Of a stretch of 64,000 nucleotides of DNA, positions 8,927 through 16,970 are shown in pieces. A model generated the notes under the pieces. That model worked only from the letters and a program-made list of their open reading frames with translations. It had not been told where the DNA came from and did not search any database. Every line of letters begins with the position of its first letter. Position 1 is the stretch's first letter. The position numbers and the translations under genes were made by a program. The DNA is from CALGDE01 sp964655355. GTDB lineage: Bacteria > Cyanobacteriota > Cyanobacteriia > CACIAM-69d. Where the stretch lies: the NCBI GenBank assembly GCA_964655355.1, contig CAZZMD010000006.1, positions 1 through 64,000 of the forward strand, written 5' to 3'.

Positions 8927-9357
8927 GCAAATCCCCAATGAAGTGGAGGGTGAAGTCACCTCCCGTTGGGAGGCAGAGGGGGAGGCAAAGTTGAGTGATC
9001 GTTGAGTGACACTATTGTTCGGAAGAATCCGATTCCAGTCCGTATCACACAGCACACGGTCGCCATTAACCGCCATTGGCAGTGTCTAGCGGGCATCAAG
9101 CGCCACAAACATTCCCCTCGGATCCTAGCAAGGGAGTTTGGGAATGGTGGGCTCTGTAAGAACTTTGTAAGTTAATTCGCGTGATTTCCTCCACAATGGC
9201 TATCCTCCCACCCCCATCCCCCCTGTGCGTGGCTCAATAATGGCTTACCTTAATTAGAAATTAGACGTTCATCGGCCCCCTGAAACCGTGGCCCCACCCA
9301 TGCAGCGGAGGGGGTGCTGACGAAACGATCGCTATGGAGCCGAAGAAGGGTAAGGCA
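8927..9357. other. Intergenic region between divergent DUF1997 and SDR genes
   Basis: About 430 bases, of which the first 150 could be coding if the DUF1997 gene begins at the upstream ATG (9076). The remainder should hold two divergent promoters, but no convincing -35/-10 pair, repeat or RNA was recognised. Confidence 0.4.
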
Positions 9358-10020
9358 ATGACGACAATTTTTGTGGCCGGGGCAACCGGGGAAACGGGAC
9401 GGCGAGTGGTGCGATCGCTCGTGAAACGGGATATCACCGTCAAAGCATTGGTGCGGGATCAGGCCGCCGCCCAAGAAATCCTGCCCGACGGCGTTGAATT
9501 GGTAACGGCATCCCTGGGCGATCGCGCGGCGTTGGGGACTGTGATGGCCGGCTGCGACGGCATCATTTCCGCGACAGGCGCTCGCCCCAGCTTAGACATC
9601 ACCGGTCCCTACAAAGTCGATTGCGACGGCACCAAAAATTTAGTTGATGCCGCAAAAGACCAGGGCATTGACCGGTTTGTGATGGTGTCATCCCTCTGTG
9701 TCTCCCAATTTTTCCACCCGTTAAACCTGTTTTGGCTGGTGCTCTATTGGAAATTACAGGCGGAAATCTACCTCAAAAACAGCGGATTGAATTACACGAT
9801 CGTGCGTCCCGGCGGACTCAAGAATGAGGACGCGGAAACCCCAGTGATCATGAAAGGGGCAGACCGATTATTTGAAGGCAGTATCCCGCGATCGCAGGTG
9901 GCAGAGGTGTGTGCCGAAGCATTAAATCAGCCAGCAGCGGCGAACAAAATCGTAGAAATTGTCGCCAGTGATGACGCTCCCCAGCAAGCCTGGTCAGAGC
10001 TATTTGCGTCGGTGGCTTAG
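9358..10020 (+). CDS. NAD(P)-binding NmrA/SDR-like protein
   Basis: An atypical short-chain dehydrogenase/NmrA-like protein of 220 residues. It opens with the dinucleotide-binding motif FVAGATGETGRRVV (GxxGxxG), followed by VKALVRD. The central block is DGTKNLVDAAKDQGIDRFVMVSSLCVSQ, and the C-terminal part carries the family signature YTIVRPGGL. There is no YxxxK catalytic pair, so it may bind a nucleotide to regulate or assist rather than catalyse, as in Ycf39/HCF173/NmrA proteins. The ATG at 9358 is preferred over 9334 because the fold begins directly after it and AAGG lies just upstream. It appears monocistronic. Substrate unknown. Confidence 0.8.
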   Translation: MTTIFVAGATGETGRRVVRSLVKRDITVKALVRDQAAAQEILPDGVELVTASLGDRAALGTVMAGCDGIISATGARPSLDITGPYKVDCDGTKNLVDAAKDQGIDRFVMVSSLCVSQFFHPLNLFWLVLYWKLQAEIYLKNSGLNYTIVRPGGLKNEDAETPVIMKGADRLFEGSIPRSQVAEVCAEALNQPAAANKIVEIVASDDAPQQAWSELFASVA

Positions 10021-10061
10021 ATAGCGGAGTCGATCAAATCAAGCGGGGGCAATGGGAGGGG

Positions 10062-11024
10062 TTAGCCCATGGGACTTTTCGGCGACTTAACGGGAATGTA
10101 AGCGATCGCCGCCAACCCCGCCTCCGCCACCACACTGACTAACCGGTAGCAAGCGACCCCAGCCAATAGGGCACCGGGGGCAACCAACCGGCCCAATAAT
10201 CCCAATGCTGTCGCCTCAAAAACCCCCACGCCCCCAGGAGCACCGGGGACGACCAACCCCACCAGCCATGCCAAACCGAAACCGCTGAGCAACTGCGGCC
10301 AATGCACTAACGCCGCATCGTCAAAGGCGGCGACGACACATAGAAAACCGGCCCCCCGCCAGAGTAAAAATCCCCCTTCCCCCAAAAACGGCAGGGTTGG
10401 ATAGCGTTTCATACCAGCAGTCGTCAGTTGGGTTGGGACTTCCCCCGGGTTGGTATCGGCATCGGTCGGCGAAGATTTGAGTTTGCTGCGACCAAGTTTT
10501 TTCAAGATGGGGTTCAGAAATTTGGGGTGAACGCCAATGAGGACGGCCGCCGCGATCGCCCCTTGGATCCACCAATTACTTTGGGGTGCGGCGATCGTCC
10601 CCAATAACAATGCCGCCGCCGCCATTAACAACGGTTCCAGAACAACGGTTGCGGCCGCCCCCGCCCAAGACATGCCCCACCGGTGAGCGGCACGAATCCG
10701 TCCATAGAAATGCCAAACATTGCCCGGTAAGTATTTTGCAATATTGGTTTGGAGGTAGACCTGCATCACCGGGAAAAAGGGGGCAGGCTGGCCAAACTCC
10801 CGCAAAATCCAGCTCCAGACCCAGCCAGACCAAAGGTGGGCGAGGGACGTCACCCCTAGGGAAGCCGCCAGCCAGCCCCAGGTTTCGCCGGTAAACGTCA
10901 ACTCAGCCACATCCGCGGCGCGATCATAGAGCGTCTTGCCCAGGAAAAGAAACACGGCCCCCAGGATGCCCCATCGCAATAGCGGTTTGAGGGGACCGAT
11001 CAGACGGGCAAAGGCTGGAGGCAT
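10062..11024 (-). CDS. UPF0104/flippase-like membrane protein (LPG synthase TM family)
   Basis: A polytopic membrane protein of 320 residues resembling the transmembrane half of lysylphosphatidylglycerol synthase (UPF0104/AglD). Visible family features are LQTNIAKYLPGNVWHFYGR (about residues 90-108), a following long hydrophobic segment, and the C-terminal VPGAPGGVGVFEAT motif. About 7-8 membrane spans can be drawn. The aminoacyl-transfer domain of MprF is absent, so the likely role is lipid or polyprenyl-lipid translocation, not lysinylation. The gene starts 2 nt after the cofH stop on the same strand, a probable operon; no functional link between them is obvious. A basic hydrophilic loop near residues 170-210 is unusually long. 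Confidence 0.72.
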   Translation of the reverse strand: MPPAFARLIGPLKPLLRWGILGAVFLFLGKTLYDRAADVAELTFTGETWGWLAASLGVTSLAHLWSGWVWSWILREFGQPAPFFPVMQVYLQTNIAKYLPGNVWHFYGRIRAAHRWGMSWAGAAATVVLEPLLMAAAALLLGTIAAPQSNWWIQGAIAAAVLIGVHPKFLNPILKKLGRSKLKSSPTDADTNPGEVPTQLTTAGMKRYPTLPFLGEGGFLLWRGAGFLCVVAAFDDAALVHWPQLLSGFGLAWLVGLVVPGAPGGVGVFEATALGLLGRLVAPGALLAGVACYRLVSVVAEAGLAAIAYIPVKSPKSPMG

Positions 11025-11026
11025 AG

Positions 11027-12256
11027 TTAGGCGGGGTGGAGGATGGGCTGATATAGGGTATCCCGTTGCTGGGATGGACGGTTGGGTAGTGCAGCGATCG
11101 CCTGACGCAGTTCTTCCACGGTTTTACCAGTTCCCCCCTGGGCCCCTGCCATTGTCGTAATATGCTCCTCCATCAAGGTGCCGCCGATATCGTTACAGCC
11201 CCAGGTCAGGGATTCAACCGCCACCTCCAATCCCAACTTGACCCAACTGGGCTGATGGTTCGGAATCCAATCCCCCAAATAAATCCGCGCCACCGCCATC
11301 AACAACAGCGCCGCCTGGGGATCAGGCTGATCCCGCTGCACCCGACGACGCAGGGGAACAGGCGCATCCTGTCCCACAAAGGGCAACAGAATAAATTCCG
11401 TGATGCCGCGATCGCCCCGTTGTCGAGCCCGCTGTTGCAACTGCCGGAGGGCGTCCAGATGGCGCACCTGCTGCTCTGGGGTTTCCAAATGCCCCGATAG
11501 CATCGTGCTGGTGGTGGGGATCCCCAGTTTGTGAGTGGTCTCCACAATCTCCAACCATGTCGCTGTGTTAATTTTCTCCGGACACAGAATCCGCCGCACC
11601 GAATCGTCTAATACCTCCGCCGCCGTCCCCGGCATGGACCCGACCCCTGCCGCCTTCAATTCCCGAATCACCGTCGCGAAAGCGAGCCCATCTTCCCGCG
11701 CAATAAATTCCACCTCCTGGGGGGAAAAGGCATGGAGATGAAGCTGCGGAAATTTATGTTTGAGGGTGCTCAGCAGGTCCGTGTAATAGTCCAGCGATCG
11801 CCCATTGCGTTTCGCCTGGGGATTAAGCCCCCCCTGCATACAAATCTCCGTTGCCCCCTGGGCGATCGCCCCCGCCGCCTTTTCGAGAATGGCCCCGCCA
11901 TCCAACCAAAACGCCCCGTCTTGATCGGCATCCCGTCGAAAGGCGCAAAAGTTACAATGCTGCTCACAAATATTCGTAAAATTGATATTACGATTCACTA
12001 CATAGGTAACCACATCCCCTGCTTGACGGTGGCGCAGCTCATCCGCAACCGCACGGATTTGGGCGATCGCCACCGGATCGGTCTGACGTAACAGCGTCAT
12101 CGCCCCATCAGAGGTCAACCCCTCTCCGGCGCTCACCCCTCCTAGGATTCGATCAATATCATCAATATCAATTAGGACTCGATCAATGGTGTCCGCCTTT
12201 TCCCCAAGCCCCTTGCCCCCAAACTGCTGATCCCCAATTTCCTGGACTACCCCCAT
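11027..12256 (-). CDS. cofH: Radical SAM FO synthase subunit CofH
   Basis: A 409-residue radical SAM enzyme. The iron-sulfur motif CEQHCNFC (C97, C101, C104) follows NRNINFTNI, a CofH/CofG hallmark. Other family blocks are ICMQGGLNPQ, LHAFSPQEVEFIA, LKAAGVGSMPGTAAEVLDDSVR and the C-terminal GGTLMEEHI. CofH joins 5-amino-6-ribitylaminouracil and tyrosine and, with CofG, makes the deazaflavin FO, which cyanobacteria use as antenna chromophore of DNA photolyase. The first 45 residues are weakly conserved, so translation could begin later. cofG is not in the window. The gene leads a two-gene operon with the UPF0104 protein. Confidence 0.88.
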   Translation of the reverse strand: MGVVQEIGDQQFGGKGLGEKADTIDRVLIDIDDIDRILGGVSAGEGLTSDGAMTLLRQTDPVAIAQIRAVADELRHRQAGDVVTYVVNRNINFTNICEQHCNFCAFRRDADQDGAFWLDGGAILEKAAGAIAQGATEICMQGGLNPQAKRNGRSLDYYTDLLSTLKHKFPQLHLHAFSPQEVEFIAREDGLAFATVIRELKAAGVGSMPGTAAEVLDDSVRRILCPEKINTATWLEIVETTHKLGIPTTSTMLSGHLETPEQQVRHLDALRQLQQRARQRGDRGITEFILLPFVGQDAPVPLRRRVQRDQPDPQAALLLMAVARIYLGDWIPNHQPSWVKLGLEVAVESLTWGCNDIGGTLMEEHITTMAGAQGGTGKTVEELRQAIAALPNRPSQQRDTLYQPILHPA

Positions 12257-12452
12257 CCCCTCAACCTCCCATGAGTCTGGTCGCCATTTCCCCTTCCCCC
12301 ACCCCTGCCCAGGGATATCACCCTGTCACTCTGTAACTGTAACCCTGTAACTAATAACGGTTAACTAACGGTCCACTGCCCAAAGCCGTTATCATCGTCC
12401 CCACATTCTATGGCAAGCTGTCTATGCACGCTGAGGATGCGTCCTATCTTCC

Positions 12453-14495
12453 ATGACCCAGCCCTCTACCCCCATTGTCCCCTCGGGAGCCCTTGAAAAT
12501 AAGCCCCCTGAGCGCACCGTTGGTAAACAGTATCAGCCCTTAGCGTTGGTACTGTTAGTCACTGCGTTCGTCCTGGGCGGGATCGGGAGTCGGTTGGCCT
12601 ATCTACAGATTTACGAAGGCGATCGCAACCGCAGCCTCGCAGAAAGTAATCGCATTCGATTGGTTCCCCAAGCGCCAGAACGGGGGAAATTATTAGATAG
12701 CCAGGGGCGCATCCTAGCGGACAATCGCCTCGCCTTTTCCCTCGCCGCCTGGCCCATTGCGCGATCGCCCCAGGAATGGCGATCCCTCGTACCGACCCTG
12801 GCCCGGACGTTGGACGTGCCCAAAGCGGAGCTATATCAGCGCATCGATTCGGCGGGCTATCGCTCCATGGAATTGGTGCACCTGGCGCGGGACATTACCC
12901 CCCAGCAGATGACCGCATTAGTGGAGCTGCAAAGCGCCGAAGAGGGGCTCGAGATTATTAAAGAAAGCGCTCGGGTCTATCCCTACGGTAACCTCGCCCA
13001 ATCCACCGTCGGCCGCGTCCAGGAAGCCCAAACCCGGGATATTCCTGCGGATCGAAGCAACGGCGTCCGGGTGGGGGATTGGCTCGGGATCAATGGTCTG
13101 GAAGCCGCCTTGAACCAACGATTGACGGGGAGTTGGGGGATTCGCCAGGTGGAGCTGAGTGAGGAACCGGGAGCCATGCCCCGTCCCCTCGCCGGCCAAA
13201 ATGCCCAGATGGGGGAAACCATTCGCCTAACCCTAGATGCACGGGTACAACAAACGGCGGAAACCCTCCTGGGCGATCGCACGGGCGCGTTAGTAGTACT
13301 CCATGGGGAGACGGGCAAGGTCATGGCCCTAGTCAGCAACCAGGGTCCCCAGCCGTCAGAGACCGCCAATGTGGCCGCCGAAATCGCCCTCGCCAATGCC
13401 CCCAATGCTTCGATAGACCGTGCCCTAGAGCGAGGCGAAGAACGCAACGATGTGGGGCAAACCCGAGGGGAGAAGCCCTCGCAGGTTCCCCACCTTGCTT
13501 TGCGAGGACAACTGCCGGGATCGTTATTTGAGTTAGTGACCGCGACGGCAGCCCTGGAATCTGGCACCATTGCCCCCAATCGTCGGCTCCGGGTTCGCCC
13601 TTGGAAGCGGGTGGGGGGCGTTCGATTTGGCGATCGCTACCGTAGCGCCTCCACCTTCCTCAGCCTACGGGCAGCCCTTGAACGGCAGGATTCCCTCCTC
13701 AGCGAAGCCTTTTTTGAAGATATTGCCCTCACCCTAGGCACCGGCGAAGCCATCACCTGGGCTCGAAAACTCGGGCTAGGGCAACGGACCGGCATTGAAC
13801 TCCAACAGGAAGAGGTCATGCCCCTGCCCCTGGAGCAACTCTGGAAACGGGAATCCGAGCAAGAGCGGTGGTTTGTGGGGGACGGCATCAATCTTGCCCT
13901 GGGCCAGGGGGAATTGCGGGTTTCTCCCCTACAAATGGCAGTTTTTGTGGGACTGCTCGTAAACGGGGGATATCGGGTCCAGCCCCACCTCGTGGACGGG
14001 GCGACAGCGGCAACCCCTCGGCAATTTGTCGGTCTGAAACCCAACACCGTCCGCACCCTACAACAGGGTTTCAAAGTAGCGCCGTTGGCGATCGCCAAAG
14101 CCACCGCCCCATCCGATGCCTCCTCCAAGACTCCCGCCGATGCTCCCACAGGGGACTCAGCAGGCTTTCAATCCACCCTCGCCGGCCGCAGCAGCACCGT
14201 CTCCTATCCCAACGGCGATCGGTGGCACTGGTTTGCCGCCTATGCCCCCGCCCAAGCCCCCCAATATGTGGCCGTGGCGATCGTTGCTGATGGGACTACC
14301 GATGGGGCCGCCGCCCCTCAATCCAACGGACTCCCAGGGTCTCGCCTTGCGGAACAGCTCGTCCAGACCGGCCTTTGGGAAAGCCTCGATCCCAGCGGGA
14401 GCCGCCGCCAACTGGTGCCCCGCCTGCCCAAGATTGATAGCCCGCCCCCCGTGAATACCCTGATCACGGATCCCCCAACCCCATCGGCTCCATAG
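12453..14495 (+). CDS. PBP2-like class B penicillin-binding protein with degenerate active site
   Basis: A 680-residue protein with the architecture of class B PBP2/FtsI: a cytoplasmic N-terminus, one membrane anchor near residues 29-48, a PBP dimer domain (RGKLLDSQGRILADN; then GINGLEAALNQRLTGSWG and IRLTLDARVQQTAE), and a transpeptidase-like domain. Active class B PBPs need SxxK, SxN and KTG. Here the SxxK site reads PGSLFE (S357, E360 instead of Lys), the SxN region reads LLSEAFF, and the KTG region reads AGRSST near residue 578, followed by the expected WFAAYAP strand. The fold is therefore preserved but transpeptidation seems impossible. It may be a scaffold in elongation or septation. 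It lies 157 nt upstream of the fraC-fraD-channel cluster on the same strand. Confidence 0.8.
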   Translation: MTQPSTPIVPSGALENKPPERTVGKQYQPLALVLLVTAFVLGGIGSRLAYLQIYEGDRNRSLAESNRIRLVPQAPERGKLLDSQGRILADNRLAFSLAAWPIARSPQEWRSLVPTLARTLDVPKAELYQRIDSAGYRSMELVHLARDITPQQMTALVELQSAEEGLEIIKESARVYPYGNLAQSTVGRVQEAQTRDIPADRSNGVRVGDWLGINGLEAALNQRLTGSWGIRQVELSEEPGAMPRPLAGQNAQMGETIRLTLDARVQQTAETLLGDRTGALVVLHGETGKVMALVSNQGPQPSETANVAAEIALANAPNASIDRALERGEERNDVGQTRGEKPSQVPHLALRGQLPGSLFELVTATAALESGTIAPNRRLRVRPWKRVGGVRFGDRYRSASTFLSLRAALERQDSLLSEAFFEDIALTLGTGEAITWARKLGLGQRTGIELQQEEVMPLPLEQLWKRESEQERWFVGDGINLALGQGELRVSPLQMAVFVGLLVNGGYRVQPHLVDGATAATPRQFVGLKPNTVRTLQQGFKVAPLAIAKATAPSDASSKTPADAPTGDSAGFQSTLAGRSSTVSYPNGDRWHWFAAYAPAQAPQYVAVAIVADGTTDGAAAPQSNGLPGSRLAEQLVQTGLWESLDPSGSRRQLVPRLPKIDSPPPVNTLITDPPTPSAP

Positions 14496-14651
14496 CGATC
14501 GCCCTGGGGTAGCGTCAACCTCCCCAAGCCGATTTCCCAAAGTGTCCCAAGCAATCGCAACCTGGAGACCGCCACAGCCGTGCCATTGGGCAGCCGTGCC
14601 ATTAGAATCGAAGCGTATTCGACACAAAAACGACCAACAGGGAGATTGGCT

Positions 14652-15236
14652 GTGGTATATCCCCTACCAGCCATTATTATTCAGCTCATTCTGCTGCTAC
14701 TGGGTTCAGCGGTCCAAGCTCGCGTCTACCATGGTCGGGGTGAAATGAACCGACGGCGCAGCATTGAATACTCCTTTGCCCTAGAACTCCTAACGATTTG
14801 CCTCGGCTGGACCACCTTTTTTACCGCTTACGACTTTCTGCCGCCCAACCTGCAACAGGGGATCCGATATTTCATCCTGCGCGGGGTATGGATGGCAGAC
14901 TTAAATCCCGCACTTCTGATCCTGATCCCCCTCATTTTCTTCCTTGCCCTGGAAATCAAGATGCTTGCCGTCCGGATTCTAGACTTCTGGCTGTCCTACA
15001 CCGGAGAACTGCTAGAGGGGGAAGAACTGCCGATCGCCTTTGAAGAAGACAAGCCGGGCACAACCCAGTTTGTCCAGACCCGGATCCAAGTCTTTGTGAA
15101 TCGATATCAGCGCCTCCAACAGAGCCTGACCCAAGAAGTTATTTTCCTGGGCCACACAGGCAGCAGCATTGCCTGTGCCGCAGCCTTCGGCATCCAGGCA
15201 GCCGTTGTGAACTGGTTCAGAGCCCCCCTTAGCTAA
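14652..15236 (+). CDS. fraC: FraC-like filament integrity membrane protein
   Basis: A membrane protein of 194 residues if started at the GTG at 14652, which has GGAG 7 nt upstream; the frame is open from 14580 but the upstream part is charged and lacks a ribosome site. Three hydrophobic segments are seen: IIIQLILLLLGSAV, LLTICLGWTTFF and LLILIPLIFFLALEI. The arrangement, with RRSIEYSFALELL before the second segment and LPPNLQQGIRYFILR after it, resembles FraC of Anabaena, an inner membrane protein needed for filament integrity and septal junctions. The C-terminus is cytoplasmic-looking and ends in a short hydrophobic stretch. It is followed by a FraD-like gene after 33 nt, as in the known fraCDE order, which supports the call. 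The assignment is from memory of the family and needs alignment. Confidence 0.58.
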   Translation: MVYPLPAIIIQLILLLLGSAVQARVYHGRGEMNRRRSIEYSFALELLTICLGWTTFFTAYDFLPPNLQQGIRYFILRGVWMADLNPALLILIPLIFFLALEIKMLAVRILDFWLSYTGELLEGEELPIAFEEDKPGTTQFVQTRIQVFVNRYQRLQQSLTQEVIFLGHTGSSIACAAAFGIQAAVVNWFRAPLS

Positions 15237-15269
15237 TCCCCCCATCCGCCCAGCCCACCCCCGTCCCCC

Positions 15270-15863
15270 ATGTTTAAACAACTCTCCAACGATCTTTGGT
15301 CCGTCCTGAAACCCCCTACTTTGTTCTCCTGGCAGAGCTTACTCCTGTGCAGCCTAGTGCTGTGGGGGCTTTCATTTGTGGCGGGCTACTTCAACCTGGA
15401 GCAACAGCAAACCCTAGCCACCTGGGGATTGCTACTCCTGACTTTAGGGGGAATTTTTTGGGCCATCCAACAAAAGCCCCTGGTGATTCGGGGAACGTCT
15501 ATGGGGCCGTGGCTGGCGGCGGTCTTGGTCAGCACATTCATTTATCGCTACCAAGCACAGGTGCTGGGTGAAGCCGAGCGGGATGCCCTGGCCACAGCAG
15601 CGGTGGTGTGGCCCCTGGTGGCAGCGCTGCTAAAAATCATTCCCGACCTCATCAAAACCAAACCTCGCATCGGGCTGGCGGTTAAACCCATTCACCGCAC
15701 CGGCTTAGCCATTTTCATGATGCTGCATTTTGTGATGGCCTTTTGGATTCGCTTTGGATTTATGGCGCAGGGCTGGGTGGAGGCGGATCCGACTTTTGCG
15801 GGGGGCGATCCGGGTCTGTATCAGGCCAGTATGTTTGTGGTTCCCCTCGATCTATTCCAGTAG
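15270..15863 (+). CDS. fraD: FraD-like (DUF5357) septal membrane protein, short form
   Basis: A 197-residue membrane protein with five predicted spans at about 20-41, 48-66, 80-95, 106-122 and 146-165. The N-terminal block LWSVLKPPTLFSWQS and position directly after a FraC-like gene fit DUF5357/FraD. FraD of Anabaena is a component of the septal junction, with five membrane spans and a long C-terminal periplasmic coiled-coil part. In this protein the region after span five is only about 35 residues, so that extension is missing. There is no frameshift evident: the gene ends cleanly at TAG and the next ATG follows after 15 nt. It could be a genuine short variant of simpler filaments, or a distinct DUF5357 member. 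Confidence 0.55.
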   Translation: MFKQLSNDLWSVLKPPTLFSWQSLLLCSLVLWGLSFVAGYFNLEQQQTLATWGLLLLTLGGIFWAIQQKPLVIRGTSMGPWLAAVLVSTFIYRYQAQVLGEAERDALATAAVVWPLVAALLKIIPDLIKTKPRIGLAVKPIHRTGLAIFMMLHFVMAFWIRFGFMAQGWVEADPTFAGGDPGLYQASMFVVPLDLFQ

Positions 15864-15878
15864 GCGCAACCCAAACGC

Positions 15879-16940
15879 ATGGCTCGTATTTGTGCCCAGA
15901 TCGCCCGATCGCCCGCCTTTCAGCGTCTGATTGTCGGCAGTATTGTGCTGGCGATCGCCCTGGTGGGCTTAGAGACAGAACCCTGGATCGTGGACCGGGT
16001 AGGGGGACTAATCTGGGCGCTGGATAAAGTCATCCTGGGATTGTTTGCCGTCGAAGCCGCCATCAAAATCCTGGCCCAGGGCGATCGCCCCTGGCGCTAT
16101 TTCCGCGATCCCTGGAATACCGTTGATTTCTTGATTTTGGTGTGTTTGCTGCTGCCGTTCTGGGGCAACTTTTTTGTACTGCTGCGGGTGGGGCGACTGC
16201 TGCGCATTGTCCGGGTCATCACCGCCTTCCCCCGCCTGCGGATGCTGATCTCCACCCTGTTCCAGAGTCTGCCCTCCATGGGCTATATCATGCTGATTCT
16301 GGGGCTATTGTTCTACGTCTATGGGGTGGCGGGCACGTTCCTATTTGGAGCCAACGATCCCGTCCACTTTGGCACCCTAGGGGTCGCAATGCTGTCCCTA
16401 TTCACGGTGGTGACCCTGGAGGGCTGGACCACCATTATGAATATCCAAATCTACGGCTGCGATCGCTACGGCTATGATCCCTTCCCAGACCTATGCACCG
16501 CCCCGGATCAGTTCCCTTTGCTCGCACCGGCATTTTTTATCAGCTTTGTCCTTCTGGGAGCGATGGTGGTGCTGAACCTATTCGTGGGGGTCATCATCAG
16601 CAGCATGATGGACACCATGGATGATGTCCATGGCAAAAATGGCTTAGAAGATAGCGTCGCAAATGGCGCAGAAAATAGCGTCAATCAGGACGCCGTATCC
16701 TCAGATCAATCCCCAATCGGTCGAGCGTCAGACGTGCGATCGCTGGAGGACCATAACGTGGTCCTGCAAACCCAACTCCAGCAAGTGGAGAACCGACTGC
16801 ACCGGATTCAGGACCATATCCAGTCCCTGCGCCAAGAAATGGACACCCTGTCGGACGCCGCCCCCCGATCGCTCTCGACGCCCGACTCCCCCGCCAGACG
16901 CAGAGGCGCAAATCGAGATCCCAATCGCGATCGGGGCTAG
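15879..16940 (+). CDS. Voltage-gated cation channel (NaChBac-like ion transporter)
   Basis: A 353-residue single-domain six-span channel that should form a tetramer. S4 near residues 99-121 carries regularly spaced arginines (R103, R106, R109, R112, then R119, R121). The pore has filter TLEGW (179-183), with Gly where many Na+ channels have Ser, so Na+ versus Ca2+ selectivity is open. Between filter and S6 is an insert of about 25 residues holding two cysteines (C194, C206) that could form a disulfide. S6 is at about 216-245. The C-terminal tail has an acidic linker and a coiled coil at about 288-325 of the kind that stabilises bacterial channel tetramers. The gene starts 15 nt after the FraD-like gene, so it is probably in the same operon. 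Confidence 0.85.
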   Translation: MARICAQIARSPAFQRLIVGSIVLAIALVGLETEPWIVDRVGGLIWALDKVILGLFAVEAAIKILAQGDRPWRYFRDPWNTVDFLILVCLLLPFWGNFFVLLRVGRLLRIVRVITAFPRLRMLISTLFQSLPSMGYIMLILGLLFYVYGVAGTFLFGANDPVHFGTLGVAMLSLFTVVTLEGWTTIMNIQIYGCDRYGYDPFPDLCTAPDQFPLLAPAFFISFVLLGAMVVLNLFVGVIISSMMDTMDDVHGKNGLEDSVANGAENSVNQDAVSSDQSPIGRASDVRSLEDHNVVLQTQLQQVENRLHRIQDHIQSLRQEMDTLSDAAPRSLSTPDSPARRRGANRDPNRDRG

Positions 16941-16970
16941 GGCCAACGCTGGCGGACTTTAAACTAAAAA

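Noticed and set aside
13637..14149. Minus-strand frame in the PBP2-like gene
   Set aside because: Ser/Arg-rich shadow without start signal; plus-strand protein is continuous and family-like.
12453..14495. Treating the PBP2-like gene as a pseudogene
   Set aside because: The reading frame is intact over 680 codons and non-catalytic blocks are well conserved, so a maintained pseudoenzyme fits better than decay.
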